Positions 11,316 through 20,493 of a DNA stretch of 64,000 nucleotides are shown one piece after another; position 1 is the first letter of the stretch, and every line of letters starts with the position of its first letter. The notes below the pieces were generated by a model that saw only the letters and a program-made list of their open reading frames with translations, was not told the DNA's origin and made no database searches. This DNA comes from Sarocladium kiliense (Eukaryota > Ascomycota > Sordariomycetes > Hypocreales > Sarocladiaceae), in NCBI GenBank assembly GCA_030734395.1, contig JAUZTG010000039.1, positions 496,001 to 560,000 of the forward strand, in the 5' to 3' direction. The position numbers were made by a program, and so were the translations under genes.

Positions 11316-11726
11316 ATGGCCCGAATAACTGGCAGAACATACGCATTAATGGTCTTTGGGGTCGTTGTCGCAATGGTTCTAGCCTGGTACAACATCACGG
11401 TCGTCAACGTGTTCCCAGGAAGCACAGGACCTTATACGGCGCCATTCCCGGATGAGAAGAGTTCCGGAGAGCTTATGATTCCTCATTCGTACATCATCCA
11501 CCTCTTTCCGGGGCATTCCATCGACACGCTCAACGCCGCGATCGCACAGGATATCATGCCTTTGATGGGCGTTATTATCAACCCATCTCGCGATGAGGAA
11601 AGGGAAGGGCTTATGTTTGGTGTTTATCGCGTCGAGGATGAGCTACTAGCGGCCATCAGAACATACCGGGGTGTAGAAAGGGTTGAGCGCAACTACAGGG
11701 CGGAGCCCGATGCCAACGTTGAGTGA
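11316..11726 (+). CDS. Small membrane protein with inhibitor-I9/subtilisin-propeptide-like domain
   Basis: Single-exon 136-residue protein. Residues 9-31 form a hydrophobic segment (LMVFGVVVAMVLAWYNITVV) after an RxxGRT start, giving a signal anchor or signal peptide. Residues about 56-128 look like the I9 fold: IPHSYIIHLFPGHS opens it, and the end GVERVERNYRAEPD resembles the strand that fills a subtilisin active site. No protease domain follows: a stop comes at once and the region beyond is non-coding. Stand-alone I9 proteins act as subtilisin inhibitors or folding helpers, and that role is inferred here. The domain match is by eye and moderate. Confidence 0.5.
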   Translation: MARITGRTYALMVFGVVVAMVLAWYNITVVNVFPGSTGPYTAPFPDEKSSGELMIPHSYIIHLFPGHSIDTLNAAIAQDIMPLMGVIINPSRDEEREGLMFGVYRVEDELLAAIRTYRGVERVERNYRAEPDANVE

Positions 11727-12048
11727 AGGAGGAATGTGATATTTCAGGTGGACGAGCCTCAGTAGATACAGCAGCTAAGCTACAGACATGAGCAAGAATA
11801 TCTTTTGCGGAGAGATGAGATCTGGAAGGAGCTAGTGTTTACAAAGGCCTATGTGTGGCGTGTCCAAGGAAGCTAAGGTGCAATAAGGATACAAGTGTGT
11901 GCTGGAAGGTATAGTAACCAGATACGGTTCAAGTGCTGATTGCAGTCATCTCGCGCATACATTCATATCCTTCATCTTTACTCAGAGGGTGTTCCATGGT
12001 GATCACTCATGTAGCTCATGATAAGCATTAACCGGGCGATTTGAGACC
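11727..12048. other. Convergent intergenic stretch
   Basis: 322 bp between the 3' ends of the I9-like gene and the zinc-cluster regulator. No open frame or structured element seen; presumably overlapping 3' untranslated regions. Confidence 0.5.
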
Positions 12049-14341
12049 CTACGTACTCTCGGTCCCAGCCACCAGGAAAGTATCTAGGTCTGCTAAAAGC
12101 AGCTCTCCCCATTGACCCCAATTAGACGAGTCAAAGAGGGCGTTCCAAGCCGGCATGTCCGTAACATCACTAGAGAAGTCCTCAGCAGTCAAGGACAGCT
12201 CACCAGCTCCTAGGACGTCCAGACTCTGTCCCGACTGGCCCGGCGCACCAAGCACATCCCACATCAATCTCTTCCCATTCCCTGCTGGACTAGCGATAGA
12301 TCCAGATGGAACGTTGTCGGGCGGTTCGTTAAGTATGTAGTCGATCGCACAGCGCTCCAGGTAGCGGCGAGCAGTCGACTCCCCTCCAAACACGGAGTAT
12401 ATCGCCGGCACAAGCGCTTCTGGGGTGTCGCCTGGCTGGCTCGCCTTGACATTATCCTCATTGTCGTTTCCAGCTTGACTTCTCTTACTTTGAAGTCGCT
12501 GTCGTGCATCGTAGAGTGCCAGAATACGATGAATGACTTTCTGTCCATCCGAGACTAGAGGCATCCTGCGCTCCTTGTCTAGAGTATGGCTGTACGAGTG
12601 AAGATCCTCAAGAACAAGCTCGATGTCTGCTCGAAGAACGCCCGCGTTGGAAGGCATCTCCACCAAAAGGAACGTTGCTAATGCCACTGCGGCTGAGAAA
12701 ACTTGATATGCTTGGACATGCATTTTCTGTGATCTTTGAAACTGCGCGAGGTTTCGGCTGCGCAGGGATTTGTAAACAGCCAGTGTTCCTGTACTTGCCT
12801 CGACGCATCGTTGCCAAGCATCGCCTTCGAGAGAATGAAGGAATGGCCGGTACATTCTCACGCGCTGGGTTCCGATACAGCTATGGAGAATGTGTCGTTG
12901 CCATGCCAGAGTAGTAGCAAGCCTTGAGGGTAAGCGGCGCCTTAAGGAGTCTAAGTCGTCTTTGAGATACCACGGAACTGAGGCAAGTAAATCTGACAGT
13001 TTGCCATCGACTTCGTCGACAAATCGGTAAGAGGAGAGATTAACGCCGTTGTCAACGTAGAGCTGGCTCAAGATCTTGAAGACCCGTGCACGAAACACAT
13101 GTGCACTGAACTCGGTGGGCTCTGTTATCGGCCGAGGGTTCACCGCAGCTGCACTCATGTCCTCATCGTTACAGTTTGATGGGAAAGGTACCGAAGACAA
13201 GTGAGATTGTAACAGGGTCGGTCGACCAAGACAAAGGGATTGAAAGCTACTCAAGTTAGCTGCATCCTGTAGCAACATGCCACAATACTTACGTATCCGT
13301 TGAAACCAGATCCCACCATATCCGATGCCTCATTTCTCTTTCGAGGCAATTGAGGGACTGGGGTGCCTCCCTGTCGAGACCCAAGGCTTGAGCATTACGA
13401 AGTGCTTGGCCCATATGCGAATTGAGGGCTTCGATATTTTTGGTGGCGTACCAATAGAGCTGGGACAGTAGAAAAACTTGGAGCTGCACTAAAGTCGGCT
13501 TGGAGTCATAACCCCCCGCGTGCAATGCTTGTCTTGAAGCTGCGTACCACCGCCGGTGTAATGATGGAAGATCAGATGCCTCGAAACCGACGGCTTCAGC
13601 CATTTGAGATGGGATATAGACGGCTCCTAAGCAGAGGATAATGTAGAGCAGTGCCAGCCAGTTGAGATCGATGTCATTGACGTCGTTTGCCCAGAACTTG
13701 CCGTGTTGATCGCGCAAGGATGGAGCATGGATTGCCTGATATATCCAGTTGATGTTCTCGAAGAAATAAGAGACAAGCATGTCGCACTGGCTCTGTGAAG
13801 GAAGTATGCTGACGAGATAGCGCTTCCAATAAGAAACTGGTTCGTCGAAAAGAGTCCTGTCACAAGCATCTCGGGCCCTTGATGCAACTGCAGAAGCTAC
13901 TGAGACCTGGCCTGCAACACTGACAACTCGGCGGGAGTCGCTCTGCGTTTGAGCAAGTACCCGCGGGGACAATAACTCTTGACTGCGCTCCTCACGGGAG
14001 CTGCTTCTTAGAGGCGCCCCATGATCATAGTCATCTTTTGAGAACGATGCAGGCGTTAACGGGGATTTGTCTCTAAGCTCTGCTGGACTCGCAAAGCCTG
14101 TAGGCGCAAGATCCTTGAGGCGAAGATTCTTAGCGACGGTGACAAAGGACTTTGATTCCGAGGCAGGCGGTGGGTTTCTGCGACAGCGATCCTCTCGACT
14201 GTGCCGAATGCACATTTGGCATGGGGTCGCACGATCGCATCGCAGCTTGGATAGACGACAAGGGAGACAACTCAAGGTCCTGCGCTGTCTCCGCCGCCTT
14301 GAAGCATCTGCGAGCTGGGCAGAAGCGGTATCGGATGGCAT
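12049..14341 (-). CDS. Zn2Cys6 fungal-specific transcription factor
   Basis: Binuclear zinc-cluster regulator, 748 residues. Exons: 14341-13293 and 13246-12049, joined by a 46 bp intron that restores the conserved block RIWWDLVSTDTFQSLCLGRP of the fungal_trans domain. The zinc cluster is at residues 25-53 with spacing C-x2-C-x6-C-x5-C-x2-C-x8-C, flanked by the basic run RRRRQRR. Middle region: ligand/regulatory domain (PF04082-like) about residues 220-500. The chosen ATG puts the cluster close to the N-terminus, as usual; an in-frame ATG 23 codons upstream is possible. It is head-to-head with the MOSC-reductase gene (336 bp apart), so it may be that gene's local regulator; this is inference from layout only. 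Confidence 0.9.
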
Positions 14342-14677
14342 CGTGAATGGAGTAAACTGGATGAACCCCTCTAGCTGGGTCGCGCATGTCGCGGGTCTTC
14401 CCTTTCGCAATCACTCATTCTCGGTTATCTGCCGCCGAAGAGCTAGCGCGTCGCTGCGTAGAGGTTGCGTCCGGGGTTGTGGAGATAAGGCAGTCAGCCT
14501 CTCGGGCATTGACGCTGCCTATTGGTGGACTTAAGCCTGGTCATCAGTATCTCGAGTTGACTCCACGCTATTTGGATGAGCAATTGGCTGGCGTTGAAGT
14601 GGCAGATATAAGTCTCGATAATGAGAGAGTTGTTCACTGAGTAGTGCCGACTGATCAGACATGTCTTCAACACCATC
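14342..14677. promoter_or_regulatory. Divergent promoter, regulator / MOSC-reductase
   Basis: 336 bp between two head-to-head start codons, so both genes must be driven from here. I could not single out a convincing inverted CGG pair of the type zinc-cluster proteins bind. Confidence 0.35.
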
Positions 14678-16597
14678 ATGGCTAAAGGCTCGGCAACGAG
14701 AATGGAGGTGGTGGCTGTAAGCCACTCCAGTCCCCAATGGATCAACATGAGAGGGAAGCGAATTTACTCGTCAATTGTCCATACGCCAATGACTGCCCCT
14801 GATGAGTTCATTGAGCTTGATCCAGTGTCTGGCATAAAGGGCAATAAGTCAGCTGCACATAATGCCGAGGTTTACATCTTCTTCGCACATCACTATGACT
14901 ACTGGTCAGAAAGGCTCAACGTCCCTCGTGAGAAATGGGACTGGTGCCATTGGGGAGAAAACATCACTTTCCGCTGCGATAGAAACATGACCGAGGCTGA
15001 CTTCAATCTCGGTGATGTCTGGAAGATTGGCCGCGAAGTGCATCTCCGAGTCTGTGGTAGCAGAGTGCCTTGTTTCAAACTCAGCTGGCGATGTGAGCAG
15101 AAAGACAGCTGGTTACAAGAACTGGCTAGTTCAGGTAAATGCGGTGTTTATCTCAAGGTTCTCCAAGGTGGCCGTATATACCCTGGCGACACTGCGGAGC
15201 TGTTGAGCAAAGCAGTCGATGCTCCCTTGGTGGATTGTGCAACTATTACCCGAACCGCTTTTGCAGATACGGTGTCCACGCGGAGCACGATGAACCTTTT
15301 GGTCGATCATCCAGACCTCCTTGATATGAACAAGTTGGTATTCCGAAGGAAGCTATCGATGTTGCATGATCAGTCGCTGGTGGGCAAAGGGTCATGGAAG
15401 GGATGGCGGCGTCTCTCTGTGGCAAAGATAGTGGAAGAGACATCAAGCATCAAGTCTTTCTATCTCGCAGCAGTCGAAACGGCCGGCACGCAGTCATTGG
15501 CAGCTTATCTTCCTGGTCAGTTCCTTACAGTTCGCTTACCCAACGGCCTGATTCGATGCTGGTCGATTTCGGTATATCCCAATAACAAGCAAAGAGAATC
15601 ACCAAGGACATATCGTCTCAGCATCAAGAAGGCTGGCAAGGCTTCGACCTGGATGCATGAGAACTGCTCGCCGGGGACTGTGCTCGAGGTTCACTCGCCG
15701 GCGGGGACCTTTTGTCTTGACTGGTCCCCTCAGTTCCCCGGGAGGCAAGTATATATGTCTGCGGGCATCGGCCTAACTCCCATGATGGCGATGTTCAGTG
15801 CTCATCTCCAGCACCAAGCCATGCAAAGAGCTCCAGTAATCTGGCTTCACGTTTCGAAAGATCCCAAGTCGATGCCATTTCGCCAGGAGTTCGAGGATAT
15901 GCTACAGACCAACGTGGCGCAGGATCTTCGGGTCGTTGTGTGCTTATTCTTCACTGGGTGCGACCAGTCGGAATGTGATGCCATTTCACAGGAACTAAGC
16001 CGAGAAGGTTCCAAGATTTCTATCTCCGTTCGGCCTGGCAAGCCTACTTACGAAGACCTACAACGAATATTCTCCGAGCCATACTTGATGGATCCACTCA
16101 TGATCACACCATTTGAAGTGGAAGGCAGATTCTCAACAGTCTATCTCTGCGGGCCGGCAGGTTTCGAAGAAGTCATGAGAGAATCGTTGGGAAAGCTCGA
16201 TGTCCCTGATGCGATGATTCTTTCGGAGTCTTTCTCCAGCGCACAGCCACCTGGCCCACCCAAAGTTCTCCAAGCTCGGGTCGCGTTCCGAAGAGCGAAC
16301 AAGACTATCAGCTGGAAAGCGCGAAAGACTGCGGACCGAACGCCAGATGAGAATGAGGAGCTTACCGACGGGGCTGATGACGGGAATAACAGTTACGGAT
16401 CAGGGCCAGGACCAACGCTACTTGAGCTCGCTGAGGAGGTAGGGCTTGCTCCAGACTTTGGGTGCCGTACTGGTGTATGTGGTGCATGTGAGCAGATATT
16501 GTGTAAAGGCAAAGTGACAGCCGGTTTGCAGCCAGGGGGAGCAGTGCGTATCTGTGTTGCTCGTCCAGGGACGGAGGATGTCGAGATCGATCTCTGA
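14678..16597 (+). CDS. MOSC domain - flavin/NAD(P)H reductase - 2Fe-2S ferredoxin fusion
   Basis: Single-exon 639-residue three-part oxidoreductase. Residues about 10-185 are a MOSC domain of the YiiM type, with WGENITF and the likely molybdenum-ligand cysteine in RVPCFKL (about Cys132). Residues about 240-510 are a phthalate-dioxygenase-reductase-like module: RCWSISVYP (flavin binding), GIGLTPMMAMF (NAD(P)H binding), VYLCGPAGF. Residues about 560-639 are a plant-type ferredoxin with Cys596, Cys601 and Cys604 (CRTGVCGAC) and a final cysteine in RICVARP. An acidic linker (about 545-565) precedes it. Electrons should run NAD(P)H to flavin to 2Fe-2S to molybdenum cofactor. In E. coli, YiiM/YcbX with reductase CysJ detoxify N-hydroxylated bases; a similar self-contained N-reductase is my inference. 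A second ATG at codon 9 is an alternative start. Confidence 0.88.
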   Translation: MAKGSATRMEVVAVSHSSPQWINMRGKRIYSSIVHTPMTAPDEFIELDPVSGIKGNKSAAHNAEVYIFFAHHYDYWSERLNVPREKWDWCHWGENITFRCDRNMTEADFNLGDVWKIGREVHLRVCGSRVPCFKLSWRCEQKDSWLQELASSGKCGVYLKVLQGGRIYPGDTAELLSKAVDAPLVDCATITRTAFADTVSTRSTMNLLVDHPDLLDMNKLVFRRKLSMLHDQSLVGKGSWKGWRRLSVAKIVEETSSIKSFYLAAVETAGTQSLAAYLPGQFLTVRLPNGLIRCWSISVYPNNKQRESPRTYRLSIKKAGKASTWMHENCSPGTVLEVHSPAGTFCLDWSPQFPGRQVYMSAGIGLTPMMAMFSAHLQHQAMQRAPVIWLHVSKDPKSMPFRQEFEDMLQTNVAQDLRVVVCLFFTGCDQSECDAISQELSREGSKISISVRPGKPTYEDLQRIFSEPYLMDPLMITPFEVEGRFSTVYLCGPAGFEEVMRESLGKLDVPDAMILSESFSSAQPPGPPKVLQARVAFRRANKTISWKARKTADRTPDENEELTDGADDGNNSYGSGPGPTLLELAEEVGLAPDFGCRTGVCGACEQILCKGKVTAGLQPGGAVRICVARPGTEDVEIDL

Positions 16598-17550
16598 GCT
16601 GGGGGCTCAATGTCTGCATAGGATCCCCTGAAGAAAAGGAACTGCAAGGTACCGCATAACCTCTGCAAGTCGCAAGTACCAGCCTACCAGGCGTTGAAAA
16701 GGAGTGTTCTATCGCGTCACAAGATCAAGCCACATCTCAGGCCATGGTATGGAGACTCTAGTGGTGTGGCCGTGTAAGTCGGCTGTGAACATCATGTGAC
16801 AACAGACTGGACCCTGGATCTCTCGCCAAGCGTTATTGCATTTCGGTGACTGGACCCAGAAATATGATTTCATTCCAGAGACACTTTGAACTTGCCAAGA
16901 CACGTCGACCAAGCTTGGCAAAGATGAGCAGAGTCGCAGCCCCGACGTCAATGCGTGAGGCACAGCATTGCTGCGCCGTAGCCAACAGCGAGATCGCCAA
17001 CTATGCGCCACTGAAGGAAGTACGATGAACATGCCACGTCCGGTTCTAAGTAGTGCATACATGTCCCGAGGCCTGACGCCCAATTATTGTGGTCCCAGAC
17101 CCAGACAAGGCGTATTATCGTCCACAGACTGAGCCTCGACCCCAATGCCGAGACCAGATCGAGGGCTGTCAGTGGACATTGACGATCCGCCCTGGCTGTT
17201 GCTGTTGGTTGGAGGCCTGTACGAGGATTGCTCTTCCTTGCCCACGTACCGTGTCATTGCCATCCCAGCACAGGCTCGGTTCGCCAAAAAAAGCGGGTTA
17301 AGGAGGAAGTGCCACCGGAGGATGGACTTGCCAATTACTTATAGTTACTGTCTGGCTCGCGCATGCGTCGCGTTGGCAATGGACTGGTGTCGTAGCAAGT
17401 GAACGCACACGCAGAATAGCATCCTCTTTCTTCCTATCCTACTTCACGCGAACCAGGAGCACCACGTCGTCTAGACCCTCAACATCCCCAGACCGCGCAC
17501 GTATCTTAATCGTCGACAGAGTTTTCGTCATCGTTATCAAATTTCGTGTC
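16598..17550. other. Intergenic, no gene seen
   Basis: About 950 bp between two plus-strand genes. Frames of up to 124 codons occur on the minus strand but lack recognisable domains or a sensible start context. The last 150 bp, pyrimidine-rich, are probably the promoter and 5' leader of the LITAF-like gene. Confidence 0.4.
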
Positions 17551-18475
17551 ATGTCCGCACCAGCGCCTTCCACGGTATTAGAGAAGGGAGCGCAGCCTCT
17601 GCCGGATCAGCCAGCAACCAGTCCTCCAGAGGCTTCATCTCAGGCCGCGCCAACCGCCCCAGCTCAAACCACTCCCGATGATCTGAATTCCTCTCCTCTT
17701 CCAAACGACAATGCTGCAATCTCGAACGGCCCGCCGACCTACGAAGATGTGACGTCGTCGAGGAATGGATTTGTCAATGGACCACCTCCTGGAGACATTC
17801 AACCAGCGTGCGTTCCCTTCAGATCAATGACTTGATACGGTGCTATTATTTGAGTCATTGCACTTGCTAACGACCTTCTTCGATTCTAGGCAGCGAAACA
17901 ATGTCGGCATAGGAGCGAAGGGCGCCCCTCCGCAACAGCACAATGGACCGGTCATGGTCACACCACTGGCTGCCTTGACAGAGGCTCCAACCATGATCGA
18001 TTGCCCTTGGTGCCACCGTCAAGCCATGACCACGACTGAGAAAGAAGGAACACCTATGCAAATGTGAGTGTCCCTACGCGCTGGGATTACGCGGCAGTTC
18101 CCTCTTGAAGCCAGACTCTTGACAAAGGCCGCAAGACATGGTGAAAGCTGACTTATTCCCTGTAATAGTGTGGCCGGTATTGTTCTTTGCATCTTCTGCG
18201 TCTGTCTGGCATGTCTACCGTGCATTGCAGGCATGTGCGAGGACACTCACATCATGTGCTCGGCCTGTCACAAGAAGGTCGCCACTCTGCCCGACGGCGG
18301 CGCACCCATCCAACTCCATCTTCCGCCCAACTTGGTGCAGGTTCCGTCACAGTATCACTCTCATCCACCTCCTGGGCCTGTGCAGGCACAGCAGGTCCCG
18401 TCGCACTACCCAGCTTCACCTCCTCCTGCACATACACCGGGACAGGCGCCGCCACAGCAACAGCCAACACAATGA
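17551..18475 (+). CDS. LITAF-like zinc-ribbon membrane-associated protein
   Basis: Exons 17551-17807, 17890-18063 and 18169-18475; 245 residues. The core is a LITAF (SIMPLE-like) domain: a CPWC knuckle, a hydrophobic stretch (IVAGIVLCIFCVCLACLPCI) that dips into the membrane, and a second half MCEDTHIMCSACHKKVA. The paired knuckles form one zinc site on the cytosolic face of endosomes or lysosomes in known family members. The N-terminus is disordered and carries a PPTY motif at residues 61-64, of the type bound by WW domains of Rsp5/Nedd4 ubiquitin ligases. The C-terminus is rich in Pro, Gln and His. Each half of the domain lies on a separate exon; only splicing joins them. A trafficking role is inferred from the family. 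Confidence 0.85.
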
Positions 18476-19324
18476 TACCCTTTAGAAGTTCGTGGACAGG
18501 AAGAAGGAGACCAGATTTACTTGAGAAGCGACAAATTCACATGGTTCAGTAGCCAGGTCTGGGAAGTACGCTTGGTGTTGAAGAATGCAGGATAAGAACC
18601 GAGGTAGTTTATATTCCTAGTTCGTCTAAGAGTAGTCGCAGCGAAGGTCACTTCTTTCTATTTGTATGAACATCCTTTATCGTTGGATAAGAACAGATTC
18701 GACCCAAGGCAATCCCTGGGTACACTTCTCGCTGCCTTGAATGTCTTCAATCCACCTCACCTGATCTCCTTGATGCATTCCACTGCCTTGTCGGACGATG
18801 GCCTCACATATCCCACGGAACATCATTCTTGGGGCAATCTTGACCTCGGACCCTTCTCGTATACAGCTTCATCTAGGTGCAATGTATCCGAGTACGGCTG
18901 AGTCGGAACGTATGGGCTACACGGCAAGATCAAAGAGGTGAAAGGCGATGGTCAGATGTAGAGATACTTTTCCAGCAGTGTTATTCTGGTTCCAGAGTAC
19001 AATCACTTCGAACTGAAGCGCCATATCGTTCTGGGGAACCGTCCGTTCGTATCTGAGACAGTCAAATTCATGGTCAAGACTCCAAATCGACAGGTGTGGT
19101 TGAGTGTGGCCTACATGCGCTGATCGAAGCCGGACCACCCGACCAATGGAATTGATCAGCTCCAGCCGACGGCTTTCTCGGGCAAACTGCCGATCAACTC
19201 AACTGCAAGGAAGATAGAGTAACATCGCGGGCAGACAGAATAGCTTGTTAGTCTTCTCAGGTGGTACTGATCTACGATGTATATCTCCTACTTCACGGTG
19301 AACTGCTCTTTGACCTGATGCATC
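18476..19324. other. Gene-poor stretch with a possible decayed gene copy
   Basis: About 850 bp. No intact gene is supported. The minus strand at about 18917-19115 may hold a broken member of the seven-cysteine family described below; see that entry. Confidence 0.35.
18917..19115 (-). pseudogene. Possible decayed copy of the seven-cysteine small-protein family
   Basis: Reading minus from 19115, ATGTAG stands where intact members have ATGTG(C/T), and a later stretch resembles the third member: the 24 bases coding around its fifth cysteine match at about 15 positions by eye, with TGC changed to TTC. The zinc-knuckle cysteines are absent and a frame change is needed. This is weak evidence and may be chance. 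Confidence 0.2.
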
Positions 19325-19561
19325 TTAACCGTTCTTCTCTCTCCACTTTCTTTCCTCGCGCAGCTTCTCCTTGCACTTTTCGCACCTCGAATACCTCTCG
19401 TTCTTGCAGACCGGTGCCGAAACAAGCGGGCAGTCATATGGGTCTCTACCATTCTCCAGGGCGGTGATGCATGGCTGCGGCTTCTGGTGTTTGTCGTGGA
19501 AGGCGGTCATCGGGATGTCACAGTCCTTGCAATAAGGTCTGATCCATATGTCGTGGCACAT
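19325..19561 (-). CDS. Small seven-cysteine protein, family member A
   Basis: Single-exon 78-residue protein; I do not recognise the family. Cysteines are at 2, 11, 14, 31, 44, 60 and 63, plus an extra one at 52. The start reads MCHDIWIRPYCKDC; the end has RCEKC followed by a strongly basic-acidic tail (KEKLREERKWREK). There is no signal peptide or membrane segment, so an intracellular, metal-binding protein is more likely than a secreted effector. HDKH at 22-25 adds possible ligands. A TATAAGAT box lies on the same strand at 19666-19673, about 105 bp upstream. Three other genes with the same cysteine positions follow at 22433, 22962 and 23945, all minus strand. The shared positions are what support this as a real gene. 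Confidence 0.6.
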   Translation of the reverse strand: MCHDIWIRPYCKDCDIPMTAFHDKHQKPQPCITALENGRDPYDCPLVSAPVCKNERYSRCEKCKEKLREERKWREKNG

Positions 19562-20493
19562 TGTGTCTACGTGGGACTTTCAAACAATAGTTGCCAGCTT
19601 GGGCCCGTGTCTACGATGAGTATTTCTGCAAAAGGTGGCCGCATCTGGCTCGGAATTATGTACCCATCTTATAGTGCTGGCCTTCGGACTTGACACAGTG
19701 AATCACAGCACGCGCGTTCGAAGTGATCATGTTCAGGCTCGCTCTTTTCAGGGTTTCTAATCACTGTCAGAGAAACAATTATGACGGTGCTCTACATTGG
19801 AATTCTGTGCCTCCATTCGCATCTAACACATGATTCCATAATTGCGCTTAAGGACGAACCCCAACTCTACGTCACCGCTACCGTCACGATCCCGAAGTGG
19901 AGGTACGAAATCGAGCTTCCTATCTGGTAGATGACCTCGCACGTATATGTGACTGTGGAGCTTCATAGTGTTGCATCACTAACTACACTGGTCTTGCTGA
20001 CCCCATTCCCAGAACAGGCCTCGGCCAAACTACTCTCGGCGCAGACAGCATTCAAGGAGGCTAGAACACGAGCATTCGTCATCCGATACGACCCTATATT
20101 TGCCCGTCGGTTCTGCTGAACCCCCGTGGCGATTCAAGGTGCCGATGAACTAGTGCGAAGTCCGGCAATGGAGTTCGCCATGCGCACCAACGATACCGAA
20201 GACGAGCTGCAGATCCCCGCAGCGCTAAAAGCTGGGGAAAGTCAAGTCTTCATGTCGATCGCTCGCTGCTCTTCAACTTTCCAGCACATGCTTGATTTTT
20301 CCCGTCGGCAAATGGCCATAGCGGTGGAGTCGGAGGCTTTCGAATGCGGATAGTCGTTCACGATGAGTTGGGCTGTGAATGTATAAGTAGGTGCTCTATG
20401 TCCCGGGGCAACCCGGCTTATAGAATATCCTGACGAGTGGTTCAATGCAATCCTTCCTCTTTTTAAAGGGATCAGACAATAACATCCGTCAAC
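19562..20493. other. Intergenic, divergent promoters
   Basis: 932 bp between the start of cysteine-rich member A (minus) and the fucosidase start (plus). Short frames on the plus strand (for example at 19931-20119 and 20126-20353) show no domain and no splice logic that I trust. Confidence 0.4.
20382..20387 (+). promoter_or_regulatory. TATA-like box of the fucosidase gene
   Basis: TATAAG about 107 bp before the fucosidase start codon, on the same strand. Likely core promoter element by position only. Confidence 0.35.

Noticed and set aside
16709..17083. 124-codon minus-strand frame before the LITAF-like gene
   Set aside because: No recognisable domain, no promoter-like context and unlikely composition.
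19931..20353. Two adjacent plus-strand frames upstream of the fucosidase, considered as exons of one gene
   Set aside because: No splice pair gives a convincing joined protein and neither frame shows a domain.
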